Positions 25,595 through 34,690 are shown, counted from the first letter of the stretch. The stretch: DNA of 64,000 nucleotides from Mongoliibacter ruber (GCF_003003005.1 NZ_PVTR01000002.1:334831-398830); one strand, 5' to 3'. Notes: generated by a model not told the origin, from the letters alone. A program made the numbers and translations.

Positions 25595-25614
25595 TTGTAG
25601 ACTATAGTCTACAA
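25595..25614. promoter_or_regulatory. 20-bp perfect palindrome, C-box-like operator
   Basis: TTGTAGACTATAGTCTACAA is fully self-complementary. Its core GACT-AT-AGTC resembles R-M controller-protein boxes (GACT-N3-AGTC) with one base less in the centre. It lies nine bases upstream of the predicted -7 box of the methyltransferase. Confidence 0.6.
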
Positions 25615-25854
25615 AATCAAAAATGAATAGTTCCTCTTAGTATTCCAAAAATTTGGCACAAGATGTCGCAAAAAAGATTTTTGATTTTTGAAAGTAATTC
25701 TTGTTGAATAAAAGAAGTACAAAGGAATGTAATTGATAAAACCATTAAAAATAGAGGCAAACAAGACTTTAATCTAAAAAATCTACTTCAAAAAAGAAGG
25801 TATACAAAAAGCAAAAGAAGCCATTATAGAAGAGTTTGAAAAGCTAGCTTCGGT

Positions 25855-26118
25855 TCACCCATTCTCCACATAATCCCTCACATAACCCCTCAAGCTCTCC
25901 CACTCTGGATCATATTTCATTACAATCCTTGAAGTCAGGCTATCGATATGTTGATGGATGGCTTTTTCGTCTTCCAGATTTTCAAAAAACGCCAGCATAG
26001 GATTGCCTTCTTCAAAATCACCCATAATACAATAGATTTCCCCCTTAAAGCTATCGGCATAGTTTTCGGACTGGCTGAGATAATTCTCTAAGACACTGAT
26101 TTTCTCATTGCATTCCAT
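25855..26118 (-). CDS. Hypothetical 87-residue protein
   Basis: Acidic soluble protein starting MECNEKISVLENYLSQSENY, with the segment YCIMGDFEEGNPMLAFFENL. No signal, membrane segment or known domain. It reads toward the R-M operon. It could be intact, or a piece of a longer decayed gene, because the neighbouring minus-strand sequence also carries coding debris. Confidence 0.45.
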   Translation of the reverse strand: MECNEKISVLENYLSQSENYADSFKGEIYCIMGDFEEGNPMLAFFENLEDEKAIHQHIDSLTSRIVMKYDPEWESLRGYVRDYVENG

Positions 26119-26219
26119 CTCCGAAAACTCTCAATTCCAACAAAGACGTGCAAATAATTGAAGCAAACTGTCGGAAATTAACTTCAACCCCTTTTCCCCT
26201 ACTCCCCCTCTTTTTCCGT

Positions 26220-26547
26220 AAACAGACCTACATCAAAAAACCTTCTTCAAAAACCATCTTCTCGATCTTCACAGCGGTCATTACCGCAATGTAATCGGCG
26301 TGATAGGTAGTGGTCAAGTGGAGACTTTCTTCTGTTTGTTCCAAAAAGTCTATCCAATTTTGATATAATAATGTTGCTCCGTGTCATGGAGATCCTTCAT
26401 CATATGGGTGATGTCCTTTTTTCTTGATAGGTCAAAAAATCGGGTTTCATAAAGTATGTAACCTTCAAAATACTCAGACTGAGAATATCCAGACTGCAGG
26501 GTGAATTCAAGGGCTAACACAAGGAGAAATAAATGCTTCTGCTTCAC
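26220..26547 (-). pseudogene. Frameshifted small secreted protein remnant
   Basis: A signal-peptide start (MKQKHLFLLVLALEFTLQSG) runs to EQHYYIKIG and a stop. A second frame directly downstream continues WIDFLEQTEESLHLTTTYHA then DYIAVMTAVKIEKMVFEEGF and LM-stop. The two parts read like one broken exported protein. Family not recognised. Confidence 0.5.
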
Positions 26548-26937
26548 AAGTAACTATATGTCCAGTAAATACACTTATAAAATTTGTAAAGATATGAGCC
26601 TTTGGTCTGCAACTATTTTAAATCCTTGCAGAAAACTCACTTATCAAATCCATAAAATCATTTAATAATTAAATTTTTAATTGGTGACAACCTCAAGACT
26701 TGGACTTGAGTATAACCCATCATATATGAAACACATCTACGCTTAAGTCCTGCATTGCAAAACATTATATTTTGTCTCTTTGAGGGCTTCGCAGGCACCA
26801 ATTGCTTTAAATTATTACTACTAAATTCAGGAAAAGCCTCTATAAGGGGCTTTTTTTATGCTGCCCTGTCCTGCCAACCGACTCCCTTTCCTTTGAAAAT
26901 TTCTTAACTTTAGCTACATCCATCAAACCAAAGAAAA
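26548..26937. other. Spacer with hairpins upstream of the sheath gene
   Basis: No coding frame. It contains CTCAAG/CTTGAG (near 26691-26709), a terminator-like stem and a TAACTTTA -7-like box about 35 bases upstream of the sheath gene. A small RNA ending at the stem is possible but unproven. Confidence 0.4.
26832..26859 (+). terminator. Terminator-like stem with T-run
   Basis: AAAAGCCTC and GGGGCTTTT pair (one G-T) around TATAA and are followed by seven T. No annotated plus-strand gene ends nearby, so it may end a small RNA. Confidence 0.6.
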
Positions 26938-28356
26938 ATGGACAAGTCCAATCCTCGGCATCGCCTAAAGTTCCGTAACCCTGGAGTATATGTAGAAGAG
27001 GTGTCTTTGCAACCTAAATCCATTGCTGAGGCGGAAACAGCAATTCCCGTTTTTATCGGTTATACCCAACTGAGTGAAGGAAAAGCAGGTGCCGATTTGA
27101 AGGGTGTGCCTCAATTCATTTCATCCGTTCAGGAATATGTAGATTTTTTTGGTACTGCCGGTAAGGAACAAGGGCTGTCGCTGAAAATCACCCAATCCCC
27201 AGGCGGAGCGGAATCCATTCAGGCACAGGTTAGCAATCCTCATGCATGTTTGCTTTACTATAGCATTCAGGCCTTTTTCGCGAATGGAGGGAGTAAATGT
27301 TTTGTGATTTCTGTGGGAAATTCGGGCCAAAAGCCTCAATTGCGAGATTACATGGCTGGGTTTCTCGAGAGCAAAAAAGAAGCACGAATTACCATACTTT
27401 GCTTCCCGGATGTCGTTGGGCTTTTGGAGGAAAGTGATTATTACCAGCTGATGGGGGAAGCCATGTTGCAATGCCATAAGTTGAGAAACCGGTTTTTGCT
27501 GGTAGACCTGCACAGTCCGGAGGCCGATAATTTGCAGACCTTGGACCGGTTTAGAAATTTAATGACCCAAACTGAGGGAAGGCAATTTTCCACAGCTTAC
27601 TACCCTTATATAAACAGTCAGTTGGACTATTCCTTCCAGCCAGAAGATGTGCTTGTCCACCTTTTGGGAAATAAAGGCCACAACCGCCCACAAACTATTA
27701 ACCTGTTGGCCCTGAGGAGGCAAAATGAATCCAAATTCAATGATTGTATTGCAGTAATCAGGAAAACGCTCAGGCCTGTACTTCCTCCCTCACCTTATGT
27801 GGCCGGAGTATATGCGAGAGTAGATAGGCAAAGGGGGGTTTGGAAAGCTCCAGCCAATGTCGTGCTAAAGGCTGCGCAGGGTTTGACAGCAAATGTAAAT
27901 AATCAAGAACAAGCACGCTTCAATGTAGATTCGATCGGAGGAAAATCTGTCAATGTAATTAGGGAGTTTCCAGGCAGGGGGATTTTGGTATGGGGAGCCC
28001 GTACCTTGGCAGGCAATGACAATGAATGGCGCTACGTGCCGGTTAGGCGATTGTTCATCATGATAGAGAGCTCCGTGAAAGCGGAGTTAAAAAAAATGGT
28101 TTTGGAACCAAATGATACCAATACTTGGATTAAAGTCCGATCTATGACGGAAAACTTCCTTCAAGAATTATGGAGAAAAGGAGCGCTTTTCGGGATGAAA
28201 TCAGAAGAGGCATTTTTTGTAAGAATCGGTTTAGGCCAAACCATGACCACTCAGGATATCATAGATGGTAAGATGATTATGGAATTAGGTTTGTCTGCCA
28301 TCAGGCCTTCTGAGTTTTTGGTACTAAGGATTACCCAAAACATGAAAGCAACCTGA
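26938..28356 (+). CDS. Contractile phage-tail sheath family protein, orphan
   Basis: 472 residues. The start RLKFRNPGVYVEEVSLQPKS and the C-terminal GRGILVWGARTLAGNDNEWR, YVPVRRLFIMIESSVKAEL, FLQELWRKGALFG and the closing ELGLSAIRPSEFLVLRITQN are typical of tail-sheath proteins of phages and extracellular contractile injection systems. The sheath contracts around an inner tube to drive it through a membrane. Here no tube, baseplate, spike or ATPase gene is adjacent; the next genes are small lipoproteins. The frame is intact. It could be a detached paralog of a system elsewhere in the genome or a degenerate remnant of a locus. Confidence 0.88.
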   Translation: MDKSNPRHRLKFRNPGVYVEEVSLQPKSIAEAETAIPVFIGYTQLSEGKAGADLKGVPQFISSVQEYVDFFGTAGKEQGLSLKITQSPGGAESIQAQVSNPHACLLYYSIQAFFANGGSKCFVISVGNSGQKPQLRDYMAGFLESKKEARITILCFPDVVGLLEESDYYQLMGEAMLQCHKLRNRFLLVDLHSPEADNLQTLDRFRNLMTQTEGRQFSTAYYPYINSQLDYSFQPEDVLVHLLGNKGHNRPQTINLLALRRQNESKFNDCIAVIRKTLRPVLPPSPYVAGVYARVDRQRGVWKAPANVVLKAAQGLTANVNNQEQARFNVDSIGGKSVNVIREFPGRGILVWGARTLAGNDNEWRYVPVRRLFIMIESSVKAELKKMVLEPNDTNTWIKVRSMTENFLQELWRKGALFGMKSEEAFFVRIGLGQTMTTQDIIDGKMIMELGLSAIRPSEFLVLRITQNMKAT

Positions 28357-28610
28357 TTTTTTTTCAGGAATTGTAATCCACATCGCTCATCCCTTGGATT
28401 TCCAATCCCAAAAATCATCTGTGTCCATTCGTGAAATCAGTGGTTAATATTGACCACCGATGTACGCATATAATCACTGATGTACAACCCAACCCTCAAC
28501 CTATTCGGACCCAAATCTAAAATCTAAATTCTAAAATCTAAATTTTTATTCCCTTCCACAACATCTTCCAAAAAACCTGCGTCTAGGAACCGAATCCAAA
28601 CAATCAAACC

Positions 28611-29015
28611 ATGAAAAAAATCTACGCTTTTTTGCTTCTTGTACTTTCGCTTTCGGCTTGTATGGACCAAGACAGCATGGACTTGGCAGAGGGACAATTT
28701 CCACTTGGGATCTGGACAGACCTCCGCTACGAACAGGACGCTTTGGTACTCAATAGGAGTAATGAACTGATTAAGAATACCATGGGGTATGTTTTTAAGG
28801 CTGATGGTACTATGATTGTCAGAGATATAGCGGGATGGTGCGGTACTCCTCCTATCGTTACAGATGATTTTTCGGGTACTTGGCGAATCAAGGGTAATAT
28901 CCTGAAAATAGAAAGGAAATATTGGGGAGGTACTTTTGTGCAGGAATGGGAAATCCTTGGTGCGGATAACAATCAGGCATCTATCAAACTGCTTAATTCT
29001 GAATCAAAATCATAA
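28611..29015 (+). CDS. Small lipoprotein, lipocalin-like
   Basis: 134 residues with lipobox LSLSAC (Cys17). The mature part (GIWTDLRYEQDALVLNRSNE, FKADGTMIVRDIAGWCG, FSGTWRIKGNILKIERKYWG) looks like a short beta-barrel of the lipocalin-like class in which W-containing strands alternate with turns. A surface or periplasmic role is likely; ligand unknown. It precedes a second, similarly organised lipoprotein by about 100 bases, so the two may be old duplicates. Confidence 0.7.
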   Translation: MKKIYAFLLLVLSLSACMDQDSMDLAEGQFPLGIWTDLRYEQDALVLNRSNELIKNTMGYVFKADGTMIVRDIAGWCGTPPIVTDDFSGTWRIKGNILKIERKYWGGTFVQEWEILGADNNQASIKLLNSESKS

Positions 29016-29046
29016 CTGCTAAATCCATACACTTAAATAATGGAGA

Positions 29047-29076
29047 CTTTATAAGCCTTTCTCAACAATAACTTTG
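29047..29076 (+). promoter_or_regulatory. Candidate promoter for the second small lipoprotein
   Basis: TAACTTTG matches the TAnnTTTG -7 element, with CTTT about 18 bases upstream at the -33 position. The start codon is 38 bases downstream. Confidence 0.35.
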
Positions 29077-29113
29077 ACATTCACGTCATAACTTTCACTC
29101 AAACCTATCAATT

Positions 29114-29611
29114 ATGAAAAAAGCATTACTTGCCCTTGTTCCCATTATCTTCCTTTTCTCCTGTGTGGATTACAGTGAAGAGTTTTCTTCCCAGACGCTT
29201 CAGGGTAAATGGCTAAACAAAATAAGCAATGATTACGAGAGCATGGACAATGTGCTTGTTTTCCAGACAAATGGATCTTACGAAGCATTCTTTATCAGAA
29301 CAGAAAACAGTGAAGGTTTTGCGCCTGGAATAGTGGGTTATTATAAAGGCAATTATGCTGTCACAGATGATAAACTTGTACTTTCTGACAGGAAATATTA
29401 CTATCCCGAAGATTTTGAAAATCCACCTACAGAAGCCGGTGATATGATAGAGCAAGCCAATTTTCCCATGCCAAACCAAAGCGCTGAATTATCCTTTGAA
29501 GAAAATAAAACAGTGATGGTTTTGGTGTTTGAGTGCATTGATACATTTGGTGGATTTGCTGCTATGTGTATGGAGCCTGAACCAACTTATTATGATAAAG
29601 TGATGGAATAA
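29114..29611 (+). CDS. Small lipoprotein, lipocalin-like
   Basis: 165 residues with lipobox LFSC (Cys17). The pattern LQGKWLNKISNDYESMDNVL, VFQTNGSYEAFFIR, GYYKGNYAVTDDKLVLSDRK is a lipocalin-like small beta-barrel. Probably anchored in the outer or inner membrane. It follows another small lipoprotein; the intervening sequence carries its own promoter-like box. No specific function can be assigned. Confidence 0.7.
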   Translation: MKKALLALVPIIFLFSCVDYSEEFSSQTLQGKWLNKISNDYESMDNVLVFQTNGSYEAFFIRTENSEGFAPGIVGYYKGNYAVTDDKLVLSDRKYYYPEDFENPPTEAGDMIEQANFPMPNQSAELSFEENKTVMVLVFECIDTFGGFAAMCMEPEPTYYDKVME

Positions 29612-29627
29612 AGAAGTATGTAAAATG

Positions 29628-29766
29628 AAATATGATTATCCGCAATCATGCCACTAATCAATTAAACGAGGCTTATTTGGCAAAGTGATACTAATAGATA
29701 TTTGTTCGAAAACAGAGGTTAATTCTATTAATTAGATTCTTCTGGTATGAAAGCGGATATACATAA
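29628..29766 (+). repeat. ~140-base dispersed intergenic repeat, copy 2
   Basis: Nearly identical to 11737-11876, same orientation, mostly single-base differences. It is followed by ATATGCCTTCGGCAATAT...CCAGCATCA, which also resembles sequence at 10371-10405. Confidence 0.85.
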
Positions 29767-29799
29767 ATTTAAATATGCCTTCGGCAATATTTTTCCAGC

Positions 29800-29840
29800 A
29801 TCAAGCCCTATTGGATAAAATTGGGGCTTGATTTCTTCAT
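29800..29840. terminator. Bidirectional terminator between convergent genes
   Basis: ATCAAGCCC and GGGCTTGAT form a nine-base stem; a T-rich tract follows on the plus strand. It separates the plus-strand lipoprotein from the minus-strand GMC oxidoreductase. Confidence 0.65.
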
Positions 29841-29868
29841 TTTATTTATACAATATTTCTATCTATAT

Positions 29869-31572
29869 CTAGCGGTTTTTCATAGCATGATGTGCAGCTC
29901 TTGCAGCAAAGGCCATATAGGTCAAAGAAGGGTTTTGGGTGGCAGTAGAGGTCATACTCGCTCCGTCTGTCACATATACATTCGGAACAGCATGTAGTTG
30001 ATTGTCAGCATTGAGCATGGAAGTTTTTGGGTCTTTGCCCATTCTTACCCCGCCCATTTCATGGATGTCCAATCCAGGTGCACGATGGTCGTCTCTTGTT
30101 CGGATATTTGTAAAGCCTGCTTTGTCAAACATCTCTGTCATCTGTTCCAGATAATCTTTGATCATCTTTTCGTCATTGTCATCATAATCCACATTTACCT
30201 TCAACTGTGGAATACCCCATTCATCCTTGAGATTAGGGTCAAGGGCTACATAATTGCTCTCTTTTGGAATGGTTTCTCCCATCATGTGGGAACCGATTCT
30301 CCAAGGGCCCCACTTGTCAGGGTTGAGGATATTTTCTTTTAGCTCCATGCCTATGCCGCTTTGATCGGCATATGGACCTCTGCTGGCACTGAACCCTGCG
30401 GCATAACCTCGGAGAAAATCAGTTTCTTGGCTGAGTACATTTCTAAATCTTGGGAAATAGCCCGAAGTTGGTCTTCCACCCTGAGTAGTGTATTCTAGGT
30501 GTCCTTCATGATCAGCTGAGACACCCGCCCGGTAATTGTGGAAGGCTACATATTTGCCCAACACACCACTGTCATTGCCCAATCCATCTGGAAATCTGCT
30601 GGAGGTGGAGTTCATTAATATCAGGTTTGTATTGAGGGCTGCGGCGTTGACAAATATCACATCGGCATAAAACTCTTCCATTTCCTTGCTCAACCTGTCC
30701 ACTACCCTTACACCTGTAGCCTTGCCTTTTTCCTCATCATAGATAATAGAATGTACTACCGAATCAGGTCTCAAAGTCATGTTACCGGTTTTCTCAGCCC
30801 AAGGAAGTGTGGAGGAATTTGCCGAAAAATAGCCTCCAAATGGACAACCTCTTTGGCAAAGGTTACGGCTTTGACATTTTGCCCTTCCTTGTTGTGCATA
30901 ATAGTCGAAATTACCGTTGATATGGGCGCAGCGCGCTAAGATCATGTGGCGGCTGTCGCCATAATGTTTCTTCATTTGTGCCTGAAAATGCTTTTCCACC
31001 ACATTGAGTGGATAGCCAGGTAGGAATTCTCCATCAGGGAGGTTTGGCAGACCGTCTTTATTGCCCGATACACCGGCAAATTTCTCCACATGGCTGTACC
31101 AAGAGGCTAGGTCTTTGTACCGAATAGGCCAATCCACTGCGAAACCGTCTCTTGCCGGACCTTCAAAATCAAAATCAGACCAGCGCTGAACCTGTCTTGC
31201 CCAAAGCAAAGATTTACCTCCTACCTGATAGCCACGAATCCAATCAAATGGTTTTTCTTGTACATAAGGATGTTCTTGGTCCTTGACGAAAAAGTGTTGG
31301 GCATCCTCTCTGAAGGCATAGCACCTGCTTACCACGGGATTTTCTTTTCTCACGTCTTCTGTAATCTGACCCCTATGCTCAAATTCATAGGGCAACATAT
31401 TGGTAGTCGGGTAGTCCTTGATGTGTTTGACATCCTTTCCCCTTTCCAAAACCAAGGTCTTGACACCGTGTTCGCAAAGCTCTTTAGCAGCCCAGCTACC
31501 ACTGATTCCTGACCCGATTACTATTGCTTGATAGGTTCTATCTTCCTTTGCGTCTATATTGAAATTAGCCAT
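29869..31572 (-). CDS. GMC-family FAD-dependent oxidoreductase (gluconate 2-dehydrogenase-like large subunit)
   Basis: 567 residues. An FAD-binding Rossmann motif IGSGISGSWAAKEL lies near residues 18-31, followed by TLVLERGKD, the GMC-type segment WIRGYQVGGKSLLWARQVQR, and the C-terminal MGGVRMGKDP...NVYVTDGASMTSTATQNPSL typical of this class. Such enzymes oxidise sugar or polyol hydroxyls and pass electrons to the respiratory chain through partner subunits. It overlaps the small-subunit gene by eight bases. Export would depend on the partner's leader, since this subunit has no signal peptide. The substrate cannot be told from sequence. Confidence 0.9.
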   Translation of the reverse strand: MANFNIDAKEDRTYQAIVIGSGISGSWAAKELCEHGVKTLVLERGKDVKHIKDYPTTNMLPYEFEHRGQITEDVRKENPVVSRCYAFREDAQHFFVKDQEHPYVQEKPFDWIRGYQVGGKSLLWARQVQRWSDFDFEGPARDGFAVDWPIRYKDLASWYSHVEKFAGVSGNKDGLPNLPDGEFLPGYPLNVVEKHFQAQMKKHYGDSRHMILARCAHINGNFDYYAQQGRAKCQSRNLCQRGCPFGGYFSANSSTLPWAEKTGNMTLRPDSVVHSIIYDEEKGKATGVRVVDRLSKEMEEFYADVIFVNAAALNTNLILMNSTSSRFPDGLGNDSGVLGKYVAFHNYRAGVSADHEGHLEYTTQGGRPTSGYFPRFRNVLSQETDFLRGYAAGFSASRGPYADQSGIGMELKENILNPDKWGPWRIGSHMMGETIPKESNYVALDPNLKDEWGIPQLKVNVDYDDNDEKMIKDYLEQMTEMFDKAGFTNIRTRDDHRAPGLDIHEMGGVRMGKDPKTSMLNADNQLHAVPNVYVTDGASMTSTATQNPSLTYMAFAARAAHHAMKNR

Positions 31573-32119
31573 TGAGTTTTTCTTTTTTTAGTGATTCGAT
31601 GAGGACCTCTCCTTGATAATCTCCGGGAATGAGAGAATAAGATTTTACTTCTGTCTGCATGTACTCGGAAAGTAAAAATCCCTGAATGGTAAATCTTTTG
31701 GTAGTCCCTAAAAATCCCCTTAGGTCATTTTTATCCTCACTTTCTTCATGAAGCCCGGTTTGGACTACTTCCTCTTTTTCCATTCTTTCCAAATCACTGA
31801 ACTTTTTACCCTTCTTGTCCTTGCTGTAGGCATCAAAGGAATTGAAGCCTTTCATAAATGATTTCTGAGCATCTTCATCCATGCAGTCGTTGACCATTAC
31901 TAGGATAAAATCCTGAATATCTAAATCTGAAGCTCCTTTTAGATTGCCGCTGGGAATGATGGTGTCGGTAATTTGGCCTAAGAGTTCTCTCATGGATGAA
32001 CTGACCTTAAGCCTGTCGTAAGCACTTAGGATTTCTTCCTCCGAAAAATCACAGGAAGGCACCAGTACAAGCCCGCCTGTCAACAGGGCAAGGCTGCGAA
32101 GCGCATCTCTTCTTTTCAT
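31565..32119 (-). CDS. Gluconate 2-dehydrogenase subunit 3 family protein
   Basis: 184 residues. The leader MKRRDALRSLALLTGGLVLV ending PSC has a twin-arginine-like RR and a possible lipobox (Cys23). The mature helical part (LLGQITDTIIPSGNLKGASD, FILVMVNDCM) fits the gluconate_2-dh3 family, which stabilises or exports the GMC subunit. It is the first gene of a two-gene operon, overlapping the dehydrogenase gene. The leader could carry the folded FAD subunit through Tat, as known for this family. Confidence 0.88.
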   Translation of the reverse strand: MKRRDALRSLALLTGGLVLVPSCDFSEEEILSAYDRLKVSSSMRELLGQITDTIIPSGNLKGASDLDIQDFILVMVNDCMDEDAQKSFMKGFNSFDAYSKDKKGKKFSDLERMEKEEVVQTGLHEESEDKNDLRGFLGTTKRFTIQGFLLSEYMQTEVKSYSLIPGDYQGEVLIESLKKEKLNG

Positions 32120-32369
32120 GGGTTGTATTGTTTTATGGATCAGTGATGGCTAATTGAAAATCAATCAATTGCTAATTGTGGAAAAAGGTAAAAGGATATA
32201 AGCAGAAATCATAAAAATTTTATCCATTTGGTCAATTCAGTATTTAAGGCATCGTCTTTTCACATTCATCCGAAAAATCCTGCCTCTATAACCAATATAC
32301 AACCAACTGTGATAAATGGAGTTTTATCCATTGAACAATACACGTACCTTTCGCAAAACTTGATTAATT

Positions 32370-34610
32370 ATGCGACATATTTTATGGATTTTTCTTCTAA
32401 TGTCAACCAATCTTTTTGCACAGACCACCATTACTATTTCAGATGGCAATAGTGGAGAAAGTATTCCAGGGGTGCTGGTCAAAATACAAGGACAGGAAAA
32501 TAAAGTTTCTGACAATAATGGAAAAGTTATAATCAACTTGGATAAGTCTAGTATTCTTGTCTTTTCACATGTGGCATTTGAAACCCTTTCCATGCAAGTC
32601 GCTCCGGAAAGTGATGTAGAAGTGAGCATGCAGCCTTCCACCAATGCTTTGAGCGAGGTGGTAGTAAGTGGATTTGAATCCGAAAGGCCATTGGTGCATC
32701 AGGCAGGTGCTATTTCCAAGGTTTTGGAAAATGAGCTTTATCGCTTCAATGAAAACTCGATCTTGAGTGCCTTCAATACCAAACCGGGTATCAGGATAGA
32801 ACAACGCGCGCCGGCCAGTTATAGGGTTTCGATCAGGGGGAGTTCTTTACGCTCTCCTTTTGGTGTAAGAAATGTGAAGGTGTATTGGAACGATATTCCT
32901 TTTACTTTTCCTGATGGCACGACAGACTTGAATATCCTTGACCTTGCCAATATCCAAAATACAGAAATCATCAAAGGTCCTGCGGGGAGTATTTTTGGAG
33001 CAGGAAATGGGGGAGTGTTCAGCTTTGAAAGTAAAAAGAAAATCACAGAGAACTACTTTTCTTCTGATATTGGAGTTGGGGATTTTGGCTTGTTGCGCTA
33101 CCGGATTGGGGTAGACCAAAAATTGGAAAAAGGCAGTGTCAGCGCCTCTTATGTCAGACAGACATCCGAAGGTTTTCGGGAACATAGTGCTGTGGATAGG
33201 AAAGTTTTCCAACTGGCCTTGAATTCTGATATTTCTGACAAACAATCTCTTTCAGCTCAGGTCCTGTACTCAGACCTGGATTATCAGATTCCGGGAGCCC
33301 TCACGACTGCACAACTCGAAGAAGATAGAAGACAAGCAAGGCCGGGATCTGTGGAGCAAAATAGTTCGATTGCTCAAAAAACGGTTTTTGGTACATTGAA
33401 TCACCGTATTGAATTGGGAACTAAGTGGGAAAACAATACTGCCTTGTATCTAAATAGCAAGGAGTTTGAAAATCCCTTTATTTTGGATTATAAAAGAGAA
33501 ACAGCCTTAAGTTATGGAGGAAGGACCAAATTTGTCTTGGAAGATACTTGGGGGAATTTTCCAGTCAGGCTTTTGCTTGGTGGAGAGTATCAGTATGGCA
33601 ATACTACTGCCCAGAATTTCGGCAATAGAAATGGACAGGCAGATACAGTGAGGTTTAGTGATGATTTGGTGACGACCCAGGCTTTTCTTTTCCAACAGTT
33701 GGAGATAGAGTGGACATCAAAGTTGCTCATGACCTTGGGGTTTTCTGAGAATTTTTCACGATATGACATCAACAGGGCCATTGATGCAGGACCAAATGAA
33801 CCATCAGAAAACCAGAGGAGATTTGATCCGATATTGATTCCCAGAATTGCCTTGGTATATAAAGTCAACGAGCGCTCGGGAATACATGGCAGCATCAGTT
33901 CGGGCTTTTCTCCTCCAACTATTGCGGAAGTCAGAACCAATGAAGGCAGTATCAATCTAGATTTGGAGGCAGAAAGAGGCATCAATTATGAGGCAGGATA
34001 CCGGAGTCAATTGGGGATTTTCAACTTGGACTTTACTGCCTTTTATTTCAAACTTGATCAGACCATTACCACCTTTACCAATGAGCAGGGAGTGGTTTTA
34101 TTCAGAAATGCAGGGGCCACAGACCAAAAAGGGCTTGAAGTCAGCATAGACTATGCACCGTACAGAAGTCAGGGGAGTTTGATTGAGGAAGTCAAATTGA
34201 GTCATGCATTCACAGGGCACTATTTTACTTTTGCAGATTTTGAAAGAGCTGGCAATGATTTTTCAGGAAATCAACTGACAGGTGTTTCTCCCAATACCTT
34301 GGTCAATTTGCTGGATATTAGGAGTAAGATTGGGTTTTATCTGAATTTTACCCATCAATATGTAGATGAAATCCCTTTGAATGATGCCAATACAGTGTTT
34401 CAAGAAGCTTACAACCTTGTCGGTTCGAGAGTAGGTTGGAGAAATACTCTTGGAAGTAGGTGGGATGTCGAGGTGTATGGAGGCGTAGATAACCTGCTGG
34501 ACGAGACCTATAGTTTGGGAAATGACCTTAATGCTTTTGCCAACAGGTTCTATCAACCAGCCCCAGGAAGAAATTTCTATGGAGGATTAAAAGTGGGGAT
34601 GAGGTATTAG
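32370..34610 (+). CDS. TonB-dependent outer-membrane receptor
   Basis: 746 residues with a signal peptide ending LFAQ. A CarboxypepD_reg-like beta-sandwich (about 20-90, ITISDGNSGESIPGVLVKIQ) is followed by a plug domain (VSIRGSSLRSPFGVRNVKVY, IIKGPAGSIFGAGNGGVFSF) and a 22-strand barrel ending with aromatic residues (FYGGLKVGMRY). It is of the siderophore/FecA-like size class rather than SusC. There is no SusD-like partner; a possible outer-membrane protein follows 65 bases or so downstream. The ligand is unknown. It is divergent from the GMC operon. Confidence 0.9.
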   Translation: MRHILWIFLLMSTNLFAQTTITISDGNSGESIPGVLVKIQGQENKVSDNNGKVIINLDKSSILVFSHVAFETLSMQVAPESDVEVSMQPSTNALSEVVVSGFESERPLVHQAGAISKVLENELYRFNENSILSAFNTKPGIRIEQRAPASYRVSIRGSSLRSPFGVRNVKVYWNDIPFTFPDGTTDLNILDLANIQNTEIIKGPAGSIFGAGNGGVFSFESKKKITENYFSSDIGVGDFGLLRYRIGVDQKLEKGSVSASYVRQTSEGFREHSAVDRKVFQLALNSDISDKQSLSAQVLYSDLDYQIPGALTTAQLEEDRRQARPGSVEQNSSIAQKTVFGTLNHRIELGTKWENNTALYLNSKEFENPFILDYKRETALSYGGRTKFVLEDTWGNFPVRLLLGGEYQYGNTTAQNFGNRNGQADTVRFSDDLVTTQAFLFQQLEIEWTSKLLMTLGFSENFSRYDINRAIDAGPNEPSENQRRFDPILIPRIALVYKVNERSGIHGSISSGFSPPTIAEVRTNEGSINLDLEAERGINYEAGYRSQLGIFNLDFTAFYFKLDQTITTFTNEQGVVLFRNAGATDQKGLEVSIDYAPYRSQGSLIEEVKLSHAFTGHYFTFADFERAGNDFSGNQLTGVSPNTLVNLLDIRSKIGFYLNFTHQYVDEIPLNDANTVFQEAYNLVGSRVGWRNTLGSRWDVEVYGGVDNLLDETYSLGNDLNAFANRFYQPAPGRNFYGGLKVGMRY

Positions 34611-34690
34611 GCGTTTGATTTTCGTATTCATTGCTTTGATTCGTATTCTATTTAAATAAAAGAAAACCGACATATTTGCATTACAAAAAT

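Larger units (their letters stand above)
25518..25854. other. Promoter region of the R-M operon plus decayed sequence
   Basis: AT-rich. The right part contains a 30-codon open remnant (EGIQKAKEAIIEEFEKLASV) without a start. The left part holds the palindrome and -7 box listed separately. Confidence 0.5.
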
